Positions 1 through 6,011 of a DNA stretch of 6,121 nucleotides are shown here, in pieces. The notes under the pieces are model-generated. The model saw only the letters and a list, made by a program, of their open reading frames with translations. It did no database searches and had not been told where the DNA came from. Numbering within the stretch: position 1 is the first letter of the stretch; each line of letters opens with the position of its first letter. The translations under genes were made by a program, and so were the position numbers. Origin of the DNA: Dietzia timorensis (lineage in GTDB: Bacteria > Actinomycetota > Actinomycetes > Mycobacteriales > Mycobacteriaceae); the NCBI RefSeq assembly GCF_020742175.1, contig NZ_DYXM01000176.1, forward strand, positions 1-6,121, read 5' to 3'.

Positions 1-113
1 CGGGCACGCCGGCAAACGCTCCCGAAAGCTCGGCGACTCCGGACACCCCGGCACCGACGGCCGAATTGGTCACCTCGTCCGCGCGGGTGCCGAACGCCAC
101 GGCGACCTACTGA
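1..113 (+). CDS. 3' end of an unidentified upstream gene (partial)
   Basis: An open frame enters from the left edge (first whole codon at 3) and stops at TGA 111-113, giving 36 residues. They are rich in Ala, Thr, Pro and Ser, with a run of the type TPDTPAPTAE, and end in ATATY. This composition is typical of a disordered C-terminal tail, so the protein family cannot be named from it. A strong hairpin terminator begins 33 bases after the stop and is oriented correctly for this gene, which supports the reading. The gene converges on ettA. The rest of the protein lies outside the window, so its function is unknown. Confidence 0.6.
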   Translation, partial: GTPANAPESSATPDTPAPTAELVTSSARVPNATATY

Positions 114-145
114 CGAAAGCCGAAGCGCAAGCTGCTGGAAATGAC

Positions 146-192
146 AGTGCCCCGGTGGCCCATCGGAATCGATGGGCCACCGGGGCACTTTT
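146..192 (+). terminator. Strong intrinsic terminator between convergent genes
   Basis: A perfect 20-bp stem (146-165 pairing with 170-189) closes a GAAT tetraloop, and four T residues (189-192) follow on the + strand. It lies 33 bases after the stop of the left-hand gene and about 22 bases beyond the ettA stop on the opposite strand. The + strand T-run makes it a canonical terminator for the left gene. On the - strand the flank is only moderately T-rich, but the stem is strong enough that it could also end ettA transcription. Confidence 0.88.
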
Positions 193-213
193 GTTCGCTC
201 TCGCGGGCCTTTT

Positions 214-1887
214 CTAGCCGCGGGTGAGGCGACGGTGGGTCACGCGGTGCGGGCGTGCCGCCTCCTGGCCGAGGCGCTCGACCTTATTAGCCTCGTAGCC
301 TTCGAAGTTACCTTCGTACCAGTACCACTGGCCCTCTTCGACGTTGCCTTCCCACGCGAGAATGTGGGTACAGGTGCGGTCGAGGAACCAGCGGTCGTGG
401 GAGATGACCACGGCACAGCCCGGGAATTCGGTGAGCGCATTCTCCAGCGAGCTGAGGGTCTCGACGTCGAGGTCGTTTGTCGGCTCATCGAGGAGGATCA
501 GGTTGCCGCCCTCCTTGAGCGTGAGCGCGAGGTTGAGGCGGTTGCGCTCACCACCGGAGAGAACGCCGGCCTTCTTCTGCTGATCCGGGCCCTTGAACCC
601 GAACGCGGAGACGTAGGCGCGGGACGGCATCTCGTTCTGGCCGACCTCGATGTAGTCGTTGCCCTCGGAGACGATCTCCCACACCGACTTTTCCGAGTCG
701 ATGTTCGCGCGGCCCTGGTCGACGTAGCTGAGCTTGACGGTGTCGCCGACCTTGACCGTGCCGGCGTCCGGCTCCTCGAGCCCGACGATTGTCTTGAACA
801 GCGTCGTCTTACCGACACCGTTCGGGCCGATCACGCCGACGATGCCGTTACGCGGAAGCGTGAACGACAGGTCCTTGATGAGCACGCGCCCATCGAAGCC
901 CTTTTCAAGCTTGTCCACCTCGACGACAACGTTGCCCAGGCGCGGCGGGGTCGGAATCTGGATTTCTTCGAAGTCCAGCTTCTTCATCTTCTCGGCCTCG
1001 GCAGCCATCTCCTCGTACTTCGCCAGACGCGCCTTCGACTTGGTCTGGCGGGCCTTCGCGCCCGAGCGCACCCACTCGAGCTCGTCCTTGAGGCGCTTCT
1101 GCAGCTTCTGGTCCTTCTTGCCCTGCACCTCAAGGCGTTCGGCCTTCTTCTCCAGGTAAGTGGAGTAGTTGCCCTCGTACGGGTGCAGCTGGCCGCGGTC
1201 GACCTCACAGATCCACTGTGCGACGTGGTCGAGGAAGTAGCGGTCGTGTGTCACGGCCAGGACGGCGCCCGGGTAGTTCGCGAGGTGCTGCTCGAGCCAC
1301 AGCACGGACTCTGCGTCCAGGTGGTTGGTGGGCTCATCGAGGAGCAGCAGATCCGGCTTCGACAGCAGCAGGCGGCACAGCGCGACACGGCGGCGCTCAC
1401 CACCGGAAAGGTGCGTGACCGCCGAATCGCCCGGCGGGCAACGCAGCGCGTCCATCGCCTGCTCGATCTGGGAATCGATATCCCACGCATCGACGGCGTC
1501 GAGGTCCTCCTGGAGCTTGCCCATCTCCTCCATGAGTTCGTCGGTGTAGTCGGTCGCCATCTCCTCGGCGACCTCGTTGTACCGACGGAGCTTGGTCATC
1601 GTGTCGCCGAAGCCCTCTTCGACGTTCTCCTTGACCGTCTTGTCCTCGTCGAGCGGCGGCTCCTGCAGGAGGATCCCGACGGTTGCCTCGGGATCGAGGA
1701 AAGCCTCGCCATTAGACGGCTGGTCGATGCCGGCCATGATCTTGAGGATCGAGGACTTACCGGCGCCGTTCGGACCGACCACACCAATCTTGGCCCCCGG
1801 GTAGAAGGCCATCGTCACATCGTCAAGGATCACCTTGTCGCCGTGCGCCTTGCGCACCTTCTTCATGGTGTAGATAAATTCAGCCAT
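214..1887 (-). CDS. ettA: Energy-dependent translational throttle protein EttA (ABC-F ATPase)
   Basis: A soluble ABC-F protein of 557 residues, close to the family's usual size of about 555. Known EttA binds the ribosomal E site and gates the first elongation step according to the ATP/ADP ratio. Two ABC domains are complete. Domain 1 has Walker A GPNGAGKSS (38-46), signature LSGGE (160-164), Walker B LLLLDEPTNHLD (180-191, catalytic E185) and switch His214. Domain 2 has Walker A GPNGVGKTT (354-362), LSGGE (443-447), LLDEPTNDLD (465-474, E468) and His497. An acidic insertion at about 95-140 fits the EttA arm, and a basic helical stretch at about 240-305 (KARQTKSKAR) is the P-site tRNA interaction linker. 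The start is secure: the MAEFIYTMKKV opening matches the family, and AGAGGG precedes the ATG by 4 bases. There are no membrane segments, so it is not a transporter despite its ABC fold. It lies downstream of ssb, as in mycobacteria. Confidence 0.96.
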   Translation of the reverse strand: MAEFIYTMKKVRKAHGDKVILDDVTMAFYPGAKIGVVGPNGAGKSSILKIMAGIDQPSNGEAFLDPEATVGILLQEPPLDEDKTVKENVEEGFGDTMTKLRRYNEVAEEMATDYTDELMEEMGKLQEDLDAVDAWDIDSQIEQAMDALRCPPGDSAVTHLSGGERRRVALCRLLLSKPDLLLLDEPTNHLDAESVLWLEQHLANYPGAVLAVTHDRYFLDHVAQWICEVDRGQLHPYEGNYSTYLEKKAERLEVQGKKDQKLQKRLKDELEWVRSGAKARQTKSKARLAKYEEMAAEAEKMKKLDFEEIQIPTPPRLGNVVVEVDKLEKGFDGRVLIKDLSFTLPRNGIVGVIGPNGVGKTTLFKTIVGLEEPDAGTVKVGDTVKLSYVDQGRANIDSEKSVWEIVSEGNDYIEVGQNEMPSRAYVSAFGFKGPDQQKKAGVLSGGERNRLNLALTLKEGGNLILLDEPTNDLDVETLSSLENALTEFPGCAVVISHDRWFLDRTCTHILAWEGNVEEGQWYWYEGNFEGYEANKVERLGQEAARPHRVTHRRLTRG

Positions 1888-1935
1888 TGCACCCTCTACA
1901 AGCTGCGAGTTTCGGATTCACATGTCGTTTCGTAG

Positions 1936-1969
1936 GCGCACAACTCGGTGCGCAACTACGCCCATCGTA
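1936..1969 (-). promoter_or_regulatory. Weak candidate ettA promoter with adjacent dyad
   Basis: On the - strand, TACGAT (1969-1964) fits the actinobacterial -10 pattern TANNNT and would give an ettA leader of about 70 bases. No good -35 is visible. Just downstream of it, GCGCAC (1936-1941) and GTGCGC (1948-1953) form a 6-bp inverted repeat with a 6-base spacer. This could be an operator or a leader hairpin, but dyads this short arise often by chance in GC-rich DNA. Confidence 0.22.
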
Positions 1970-2024
1970 CGTGCTTCCCCGAAAAACCCGTGGTGAGAGG
2001 TCGCCGGACCCGTCCGCACGGCCC

Positions 2025-2052
2025 GGCGCCCCCGCGCCTGCTGCTAAGCAGG
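2025..2052 (-). other. Small overlapping hairpins just after the ssb stop
   Basis: CCTGCT (2037-2042) pairs with AGCAGG (2047-2052) around a 4-base loop, and GGCGC (2025-2029) pairs with GCGCC (2034-2038) around another 4-base loop. They share bases 2037-2038, so both cannot form fully at once. They begin 4 bases beyond the ssb TGA in the - direction. There is no T-run, so at most this is a weak terminator or an mRNA 3'-end stabiliser between ssb and ettA. Confidence 0.25.
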
Positions 2053-2056
2053 AATG

Positions 2057-2689
2057 TCAGAACGGCGTCTCCCCCGAATCCATTGGGTCCCCGCCCGCGC
2101 TCGCCGCGGCGTACTGCGGCCGCTCGGACGCGCCGGAGTCCTGCGCCTCCGTAGAGAGGGCGGTCGGCGTGGCGGGCGCGGCGTCCGACGTCATGGGCGA
2201 GGTGTGTGTCTGTTCGGTGGCCGCGGAGGTGGAGGCGTCTGGCGCACCGACGGGGTCCTCGGCGGAGCCCTCGGAGGCGTTCGCCCCGGATTCTCCCTGC
2301 GGCGCCTCGCTGCCCTCTGCGCGGGATCCGTTGTAGTTTCGCACCGTTTCCACCGATGCGAGGTCGACCGCGAGGTGCTGGGCGCGCAGCTCGGTGTAGC
2401 TGCGGCGTTGGCCTTCTTTTTCGTAGTTGCGGCTCACGAGCGTGCCCATCGCGACGACCATCTGACCGCGCAATGCGACGGCGGCTGCACGCCGTGCGAG
2501 GCCATCCCAGCAGCTCACGGTCACGTAGAAAGTGTCCTTATCGTTCCACGTGTTGGTGGCCGGATCGAACTGGCGCTCGTTGGCGGCGAGGCGAAAGTTG
2601 AGCACGGCGTCCCCGCCGGCGGTGTTGTTGATGGGATAGGAGGCGATGACGCGGCCGCGGACGGTGGCGTGGGTGCGGTTGACGATCAT
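2057..2689 (-). CDS. ssb: Single-stranded DNA-binding protein (SSB-family paralogue)
   Basis: A protein of 210 residues. Residues 1-115 read as an SSB OB-fold: the N-terminal strand MIVNRTHATVRGRV, the core FYVTVSCWDGLARRAAAVALRGQ (53-76, written here as the span of key residues) and the strand-turn MGTLVSRNYEKEGQRRSYTEL (81-101), with aromatics W48, F54 and W61 that could stack on DNA. Known SSBs bind ssDNA as tetramers during replication, repair and recombination. Residues about 120-200 form a Ser/Ala/Glu/Thr-rich, probably disordered linker. The chain ends DPMDSGETPF, which keeps the Pro-Phe tip used by SSBs to recruit partner proteins, but the tip is less acidic than the classic DDDIPF. 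The start is supported by AGAAGGA 10 bases upstream. Lying next to ettA and lacking the rpsF-rpsR context of the main replicative ssb, it most resembles the mycobacterial second SSB (Rv2478c type). Residues 164-170 come from the 20-base repeat listed separately. Confidence 0.9.
   Translation of the reverse strand: MIVNRTHATVRGRVIASYPINNTAGGDAVLNFRLAANERQFDPATNTWNDKDTFYVTVSCWDGLARRAAAVALRGQMVVAMGTLVSRNYEKEGQRRSYTELRAQHLAVDLASVETVRNYNGSRAEGSEAPQGESGANASEGSAEDPVGAPDASTSAATEQTHTSPMTSDAAPATPTALSTEAQDSGASERPQYAAASAGGDPMDSGETPF
2181..2200. repeat. 20-bp exact direct repeat, copy 1 (inside ssb tail)
   Basis: The bases 2181-2200 are identical to 3960-3979 and diverge on both sides (2180 G versus 3959 C; 2201 G versus 3980 T). 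Read on the - strand, it encodes SPMTSDA, residues 164-170 of the SSB tail. The two copies are in the same reading frame and orientation. Confidence 0.9.
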
Positions 2690-2726
2690 TGTTCGTCGTT
2701 CCTTCTCGGTCGGGCCCCTTCAGGGC

Positions 2727-2757
2727 GAGGGACCAACCCGAGATCGGGTCGGTCCTC
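2727..2757 (-). terminator. Imperfect hairpin between copD-ctaG and ssb; possible terminator or leader structure
   Basis: Bases 2736-2740 pair with 2745-2749 around an AGAT loop. After one A-C mismatch, 2730-2734 pair with 2751-2755, giving ten Watson-Crick pairs plus possible end pairs. It lies about 113 bases after the membrane-protein stop and about 38 bases before the ssb start. No T-run follows on the - strand, but many actinobacterial terminators lack one. It could equally be a structure in the ssb 5' leader, and the ssb ribosome-binding site (2700-2706) lies outside it. Confidence 0.4.
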
Positions 2758-2869
2758 TCCGACTCTGGCAAGAAGGCACGCGCGAGACGGCCCCGTAGGT
2801 TGCAACGAAATCAACCGCTGTGGATTTCGATTCGCCCTGTGAATTACTCCTGTTTGGCCAGCGTGAGCG

Positions 2870-4945
2870 TTATTTTCCGCTCCGTGATTCCTCGTCCATC
2901 TCGCGCAGCATCTCGTTGTAGGCGCGCAGCTCGGCATCGTCGTCGCGATCGGCCTTGCGCTCGGCGCGGCGGGCGTCGCGCGAATCCGCGCTGTACCACT
3001 GGAAGGCCAGCGCGATCATCACCACGAACAGCGGGATCTCGCCGAAGCCCCAGGCGATGCCGCCGCCCTCCTTCTGGTCGGCGAGCAGATCAGGCACCCA
3101 CGGCAACTCGAGGCCGCCGTACCAGTCGGGCGCGAGCACCTCGCCGGTGAGCATGAGCATGATCCCGAAGAACGCGTGGAACGGTAGCGAGCCGAGAAGC
3201 GTGAGAAGTTTGAACAGCGGGGAAAAATCGTGCGGCGAGTTATCCACGCCGATGATCGACCAGTAGAACAGGTACCCCGAGATGAGGAAGTGCACGTTCA
3301 TGAACACGTGCCCGAAGTGGTCCCCCGCCAAGGTGGGGTAGAAACCGCCGAAATATACGAGGTAGAAGCCGAGCACGAACTGGATCGAGGCGACCACGGG
3401 GTGGGTGAGGAACCACGAGATCGGGTTGTGGATGAACTCGAGGATCCACTCGCGCGGCCCGGGCGGGTTTCCGCGACCGGCGGGACGAAGCGCCCGCAGC
3501 GCCAGCGTGAGCGGACCGCCGAGCGCCCAGAACACCGGCACCATCATCGACAGCAGCATGTGCGCGACCATGTGCAGCGAGAACTGCCCCATCATGTACA
3601 TGCCCAGGCCCGAGCTGGTGGTGAGGAACAGCAGCACCGAGCCCGCCATCCAGAAGACCGTGCGCGAGACCGGCCACGAGTCCCCTCGCCGCTTCAACAC
3701 GATAAGGCCCCACGAGTACAGCAGAATCGCCGCCACGGAGACCGTTCCGAGGATCAGGTCGAAGCGCCAGTTCGTGATGAGCGTGAGCAGCGTCGGGTCA
3801 CCGGGAAGTTCGAAGCCGAGCAGCGCCTCCTGCACGGTGGGGATCGACGGCGGCGGGGGCGGCGGTGTCCGGCCGAGGGACACGGCGACGGCAAAGGTCG
3901 CGGCCATCACAGCCGTTTCCACGCCGGCGAAGGCCCAGACCCGCGCGCGGGAGATCGGCGCGTCCGACGTCATGGGCGATGACGCCGCGCTGTCCGGGTG
4001 CGCGGAGCCGAGCCAGAGTTTCGGCAGCACGGACACGCCGAGGAGACGGCGGCGGATGCCGATCGCGAGCACGGCGATGACCACGATGAGAACCGCCTTG
4101 GCGATGATCAGCCTGCCGTAGGTCGTGGAGAACAGGTCCCCGGGCTGGATGCGCACCAGCGCGTTGATCACGCCGGAGGCCGCGACCACGAACAGCGCGA
4201 CAGTGGCAACCGCGCTATGACGTCGGAGAGCGAGGCGCATCCGGGCATCCCCGCGCAGCGCGTGCAGCACGATCGCGGCGAGCCCGCCCATCCAGAGGGC
4301 CGCGCCGACGAGGTGCAGGACCAGGGAGTTCGTCGCCATATCGTGTGCGCCCGAGGACGCCGCGTGCCCGGTCGCGGCGATCGGCAGGAGCGCCGCCATC
4401 GACAACGCGAGCCAGATGACCGACCAGCGCCACGTGAGGGTCAGCCGCTGGCCGATCGCCGCGACGATCGCGATGATTGCCGCCCAGCGCCACGACGAGG
4501 CGACATCGACCGAGGAGATCGCGAGCAGCCACTGGTCCGGGGACAGCGAGTCGGTGAGCTTTTGCCCGGACACGTCGGACAGGGTGAGCGGGATGAGCAT
4601 CGCCGCACACACCGCCCACACGGCGTTGGCCATCGAGGCCCAGTGCTGTGAGCGGTAGCCGGCGACGTCGAGCGTGCCGTCTTTCTGCGGTGGCGTGTAG
4701 AAGGTCGCGAAGACCGACAGCCCCACGGCGAGGGCGCAGAAAACCTCGGCCGCCGATCGCACGATGGGCAGCCCGTACGAGGTAAGCGGGCCGGGGTCGG
4801 GGATACCGAGCAGATCCAATGCCGCGCTGGTGGACAAGCCGCTCAGTGGGCCGGCGACAGCGGCGACGACCACCACGAGGAGGGCGATATATCCGAGGAG
4901 GGGTGGGCCAGCGGGCCGCCGGGTCACGCCGACGCGAGATGTCAT
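2870..4945 (-). CDS. CopD-CtaG fusion membrane protein, cytochrome c oxidase assembly / copper handling
   Basis: A polytopic membrane protein of 691 residues with about 16 hydrophobic segments (roughly 16-36, 60-83, 104-124, 152-167, 172-193, 207-230, 243-264, 279-297, 335-357, 394-417, 426-451, 457-486, 514-538, 547-566, 580-600, 634-651). The N-terminal half resembles CopD, with the GHA...H motif followed by LHLVGAALWMGGL (H194, H201, H211). A Pro-rich connector (361-369, six consecutive Pro) leads to a CtaG half typical of caa3 oxidase assembly factors: HMVAHM (458-463), MNVHFLISGYLFYW (549-562) and PFHAFFGIM (588-596). The His and Met residues in these segments are candidate copper ligands. 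The basic and acidic tail (655-691) is probably cytoplasmic. The likely role, inferred from the families and from Rv0102-type homologues, is to move copper across the membrane and insert it into cytochrome oxidase. The start follows a -10 box by 6 bases, which suggests a leaderless mRNA. Residues 323-329 come from the shared 20-base repeat. Confidence 0.88.
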   Translation of the reverse strand: MTSRVGVTRRPAGPPLLGYIALLVVVVAAVAGPLSGLSTSAALDLLGIPDPGPLTSYGLPIVRSAAEVFCALAVGLSVFATFYTPPQKDGTLDVAGYRSQHWASMANAVWAVCAAMLIPLTLSDVSGQKLTDSLSPDQWLLAISSVDVASSWRWAAIIAIVAAIGQRLTLTWRWSVIWLALSMAALLPIAATGHAASSGAHDMATNSLVLHLVGAALWMGGLAAIVLHALRGDARMRLALRRHSAVATVALFVVAASGVINALVRIQPGDLFSTTYGRLIIAKAVLIVVIAVLAIGIRRRLLGVSVLPKLWLGSAHPDSAASSPMTSDAPISRARVWAFAGVETAVMAATFAVAVSLGRTPPPPPPSIPTVQEALLGFELPGDPTLLTLITNWRFDLILGTVSVAAILLYSWGLIVLKRRGDSWPVSRTVFWMAGSVLLFLTTSSGLGMYMMGQFSLHMVAHMLLSMMVPVFWALGGPLTLALRALRPAGRGNPPGPREWILEFIHNPISWFLTHPVVASIQFVLGFYLVYFGGFYPTLAGDHFGHVFMNVHFLISGYLFYWSIIGVDNSPHDFSPLFKLLTLLGSLPFHAFFGIMLMLTGEVLAPDWYGGLELPWVPDLLADQKEGGGIAWGFGEIPLFVVMIALAFQWYSADSRDARRAERKADRDDDAELRAYNEMLREMDEESRSGK
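3960..3979. repeat. 20-bp exact direct repeat, copy 2 (inside copD-ctaG)
   Basis: This is identical to 2181-2200 over 20 bases. Read on the - strand, it encodes SPMTSDA, residues 323-329 of the membrane protein, in the hydrophilic loop just before the hydrophobic segment at 335-357. On the + strand it starts with GCGTC (3960-3964), and a matching GACGC lies at 3981-3985, so this copy also sits in a short inverted repeat that copy 1 lacks. Confidence 0.9.
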
Positions 4946-4951
4946 AGGTCC

Positions 4952-4957
4952 ATAATA
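4952..4957 (-). promoter_or_regulatory. -10 box for a probably leaderless copD-ctaG transcript
   Basis: On the - strand, TATTAT (4957-4952) differs from the consensus TATAAT at only one base. It is followed by six bases and then the ATG at 4945, so transcription would start at or beside the A of the start codon. No clear Shine-Dalgarno sequence lies in the six bases GGACCT. Leaderless mRNAs of this layout are common in actinobacteria. No good -35 is visible. Confidence 0.65.
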
Positions 4958-4985
4958 TGGAGGTGGGCAAATCGGCCCCGTACGT

Positions 4986-4991
4986 TAAGAT
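4986..4991 (+). promoter_or_regulatory. Candidate -10 box for tRNA-Arg (and cmrA)
   Basis: TAAGAT on the + strand fits TANNNT and would start transcription near 4998, leaving a pre-tRNA 5' leader of about 38 bases. TACGTT at 4981-4986 is an overlapping alternative. The -35 region is poor. It lies back-to-back with the - strand -10 box at 4952-4957, so the 90-base gap holds two divergent promoters. Confidence 0.45.
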
Positions 4992-5035
4992 TCCCTCGGT
5001 GCCCTCGGGGAGCGTCTCGCTTCCGCCGGTACCCA

Positions 5036-5108
5036 GCCTCCGTAGCTCAGTGGATAGAGCAGTCGGTTTCTACCCGATTGGTCAGGGGTTCGAATCCTCT
5101 CGGGGGCA
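5036..5108 (+). tRNA. tRNA-Arg (anticodon UCU)
   Basis: A full cloverleaf folds. The acceptor stem is 5036-5042 with 5101-5107 (one G-U pair), followed by TA at 8-9. The D stem is GCTC (5045-5048) with GAGC (5057-5060). The anticodon stem is 5062-5066 with 5074-5078, and its loop TTTCTAC (5067-5073) places TCT at the anticodon. The variable loop has 5 bases. The T stem is 5084-5088 with 5096-5100 around TTCGAAT. The discriminator is A5108. The 3' CCA is not encoded (CGC follows), so it must be added after transcription. It reads AGA and, by wobble, AGG, which are rare codons in GC-rich genomes. A five-T run (5114-5118) follows closely. Confidence 0.97.
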
Positions 5109-5141
5109 CGCACTTTTTGCCGCAACGCTCGAAGGATCACT

Positions 5142-6011
5142 ATGGCTCTGCCGATGCCCACCGCCCACAGCCGCGCCGTGGTGACGGGCGCGTCCTCCGG
5201 AATCGGGATGGCGTTCGCCCGCGAGCTCGCGACCCGCGGATACAACCTCGTCCTCGTCGCGCGCCGCGAACAGATTCTCAACGAGCTCGCTGACGAGCTG
5301 CGCTCGCGCACGGGTGTCGAGGTGGACGTGCGCGCCTGCGACCTGTCCAAGCCGGGCAAGCGCGCGCCGCTGCTGGCGGAGCTGGAGAACACCGAGGTCT
5401 CGATTCTGTGCAATAACGCAGGAATCGCGACTTTCGGCCCGGTGTCGGGCCTCGACTTCGATTACGAGCGGGACCAGGTCCAGCTCAACGCGGTCGCCGC
5501 GCACGAGCTGATTCTCGCGGTGCTGCCGGGGATGCTCGAGCGCCGCTCGGGTGGAATCCTCAACGTCGGCTCGGCCGCCGGCAACACCGCGATCCCGAAC
5601 AACGCGACCTACGCCGCGTCGAAGGCGTTCCTCAACACGTTCTCGGAGTCGCTGCGCGGGGAGGTCAAGAAGCAGGGAGTGAACGTGACATTGCTCGCTC
5701 CGGGGCCAGTGCGCACCGAGGAGATCGCCGAGGCTGATAAGACGTTCGTCGACCGGATCGTGCCCGACAGCTTCTGGGTCGATACGACGTACACCGCGCG
5801 TCTGTCGATCGATGCGCTCGCGCGCAACAAGATGCGGGTGGTGCCCGGGCCGATCGGGCAGACGATGTCGCTGGCCACGAACTTTTTGCCTCGCCGTTTG
5901 GTGTCGCCGCTCGCGGGCAAGGCCTATGCGAAGCTCGGCGAGGGATCGGCAGATGCGGCGAGTTCTGGCGACGCGGGCAACTCGGCTTCGACACCCGACT
6001 CCTCCGCGTAG
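5142..6011 (+). CDS. cmrA: Short-chain dehydrogenase, mycolate reductase CmrA
   Basis: An SDR of 289 residues. The Rossmann motif is TGASSGIG (15-22). Arg41-Arg42 after the second strand suggest NADPH preference. CDLS (66-69), NNAG (91-94), catalytic Asn116, Ser144 (NVGSAAG), Tyr157 and Lys161 (YAASK) form a complete active site, followed by APGPVRTEE (186-194). The C-terminal portion with NKMRVVPGP (229-237) strongly resembles Rv2509/CmrA. In Corynebacterineae, CmrA reduces the beta-keto intermediate formed after Pks13 condensation to give the mature mycolic acid of the cell envelope. Residues 267-289 form an Ala/Ser/Asp-rich tail beyond the usual length of about 268. The start is supported by GAAGGA (5131-5136) 5 bases before the ATG; Met5 is a less likely alternative. 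It lies 33 bases after the tRNA and has no obvious promoter of its own, so it may share the tRNA transcript. Confidence 0.9.
   Translation: MALPMPTAHSRAVVTGASSGIGMAFARELATRGYNLVLVARREQILNELADELRSRTGVEVDVRACDLSKPGKRAPLLAELENTEVSILCNNAGIATFGPVSGLDFDYERDQVQLNAVAAHELILAVLPGMLERRSGGILNVGSAAGNTAIPNNATYAASKAFLNTFSESLRGEVKKQGVNVTLLAPGPVRTEEIAEADKTFVDRIVPDSFWVDTTYTARLSIDALARNKMRVVPGPIGQTMSLATNFLPRRLVSPLAGKAYAKLGEGSADAASSGDAGNSASTPDSSA

Noticed and set aside
172..1935. A 587-codon open frame on the + strand, antisense to the whole of ettA.
   Set aside because: It mirrors a conserved, complete ettA. Its protein is Leu/Val/Arg/Glu-rich with no recognisable motif, and its start lies inside the terminator stem. 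Long antisense frames are expected opposite GC-rich genes.
2054..2842. A 262-codon + strand frame opposite ssb.
   Set aside because: It is Arg/Gly-rich with no domain, and it overlaps a well-supported SSB gene on the other strand.
3230..4651. Long + strand frames (such as 3230-3982 and 3998-4651) opposite copD-ctaG, very rich in Arg, His and Asp.
   Set aside because: Their composition is what results from antisense reading of hydrophobic GC-rich codons; no motif or plausible start region supports them.
5036..5141. The tRNA-Arg 3' end as a phage or island attachment site.
   Set aside because: There is no integrase, no partial tRNA duplicate and no change in base composition nearby; cmrA is a core gene starting 33 bases on.
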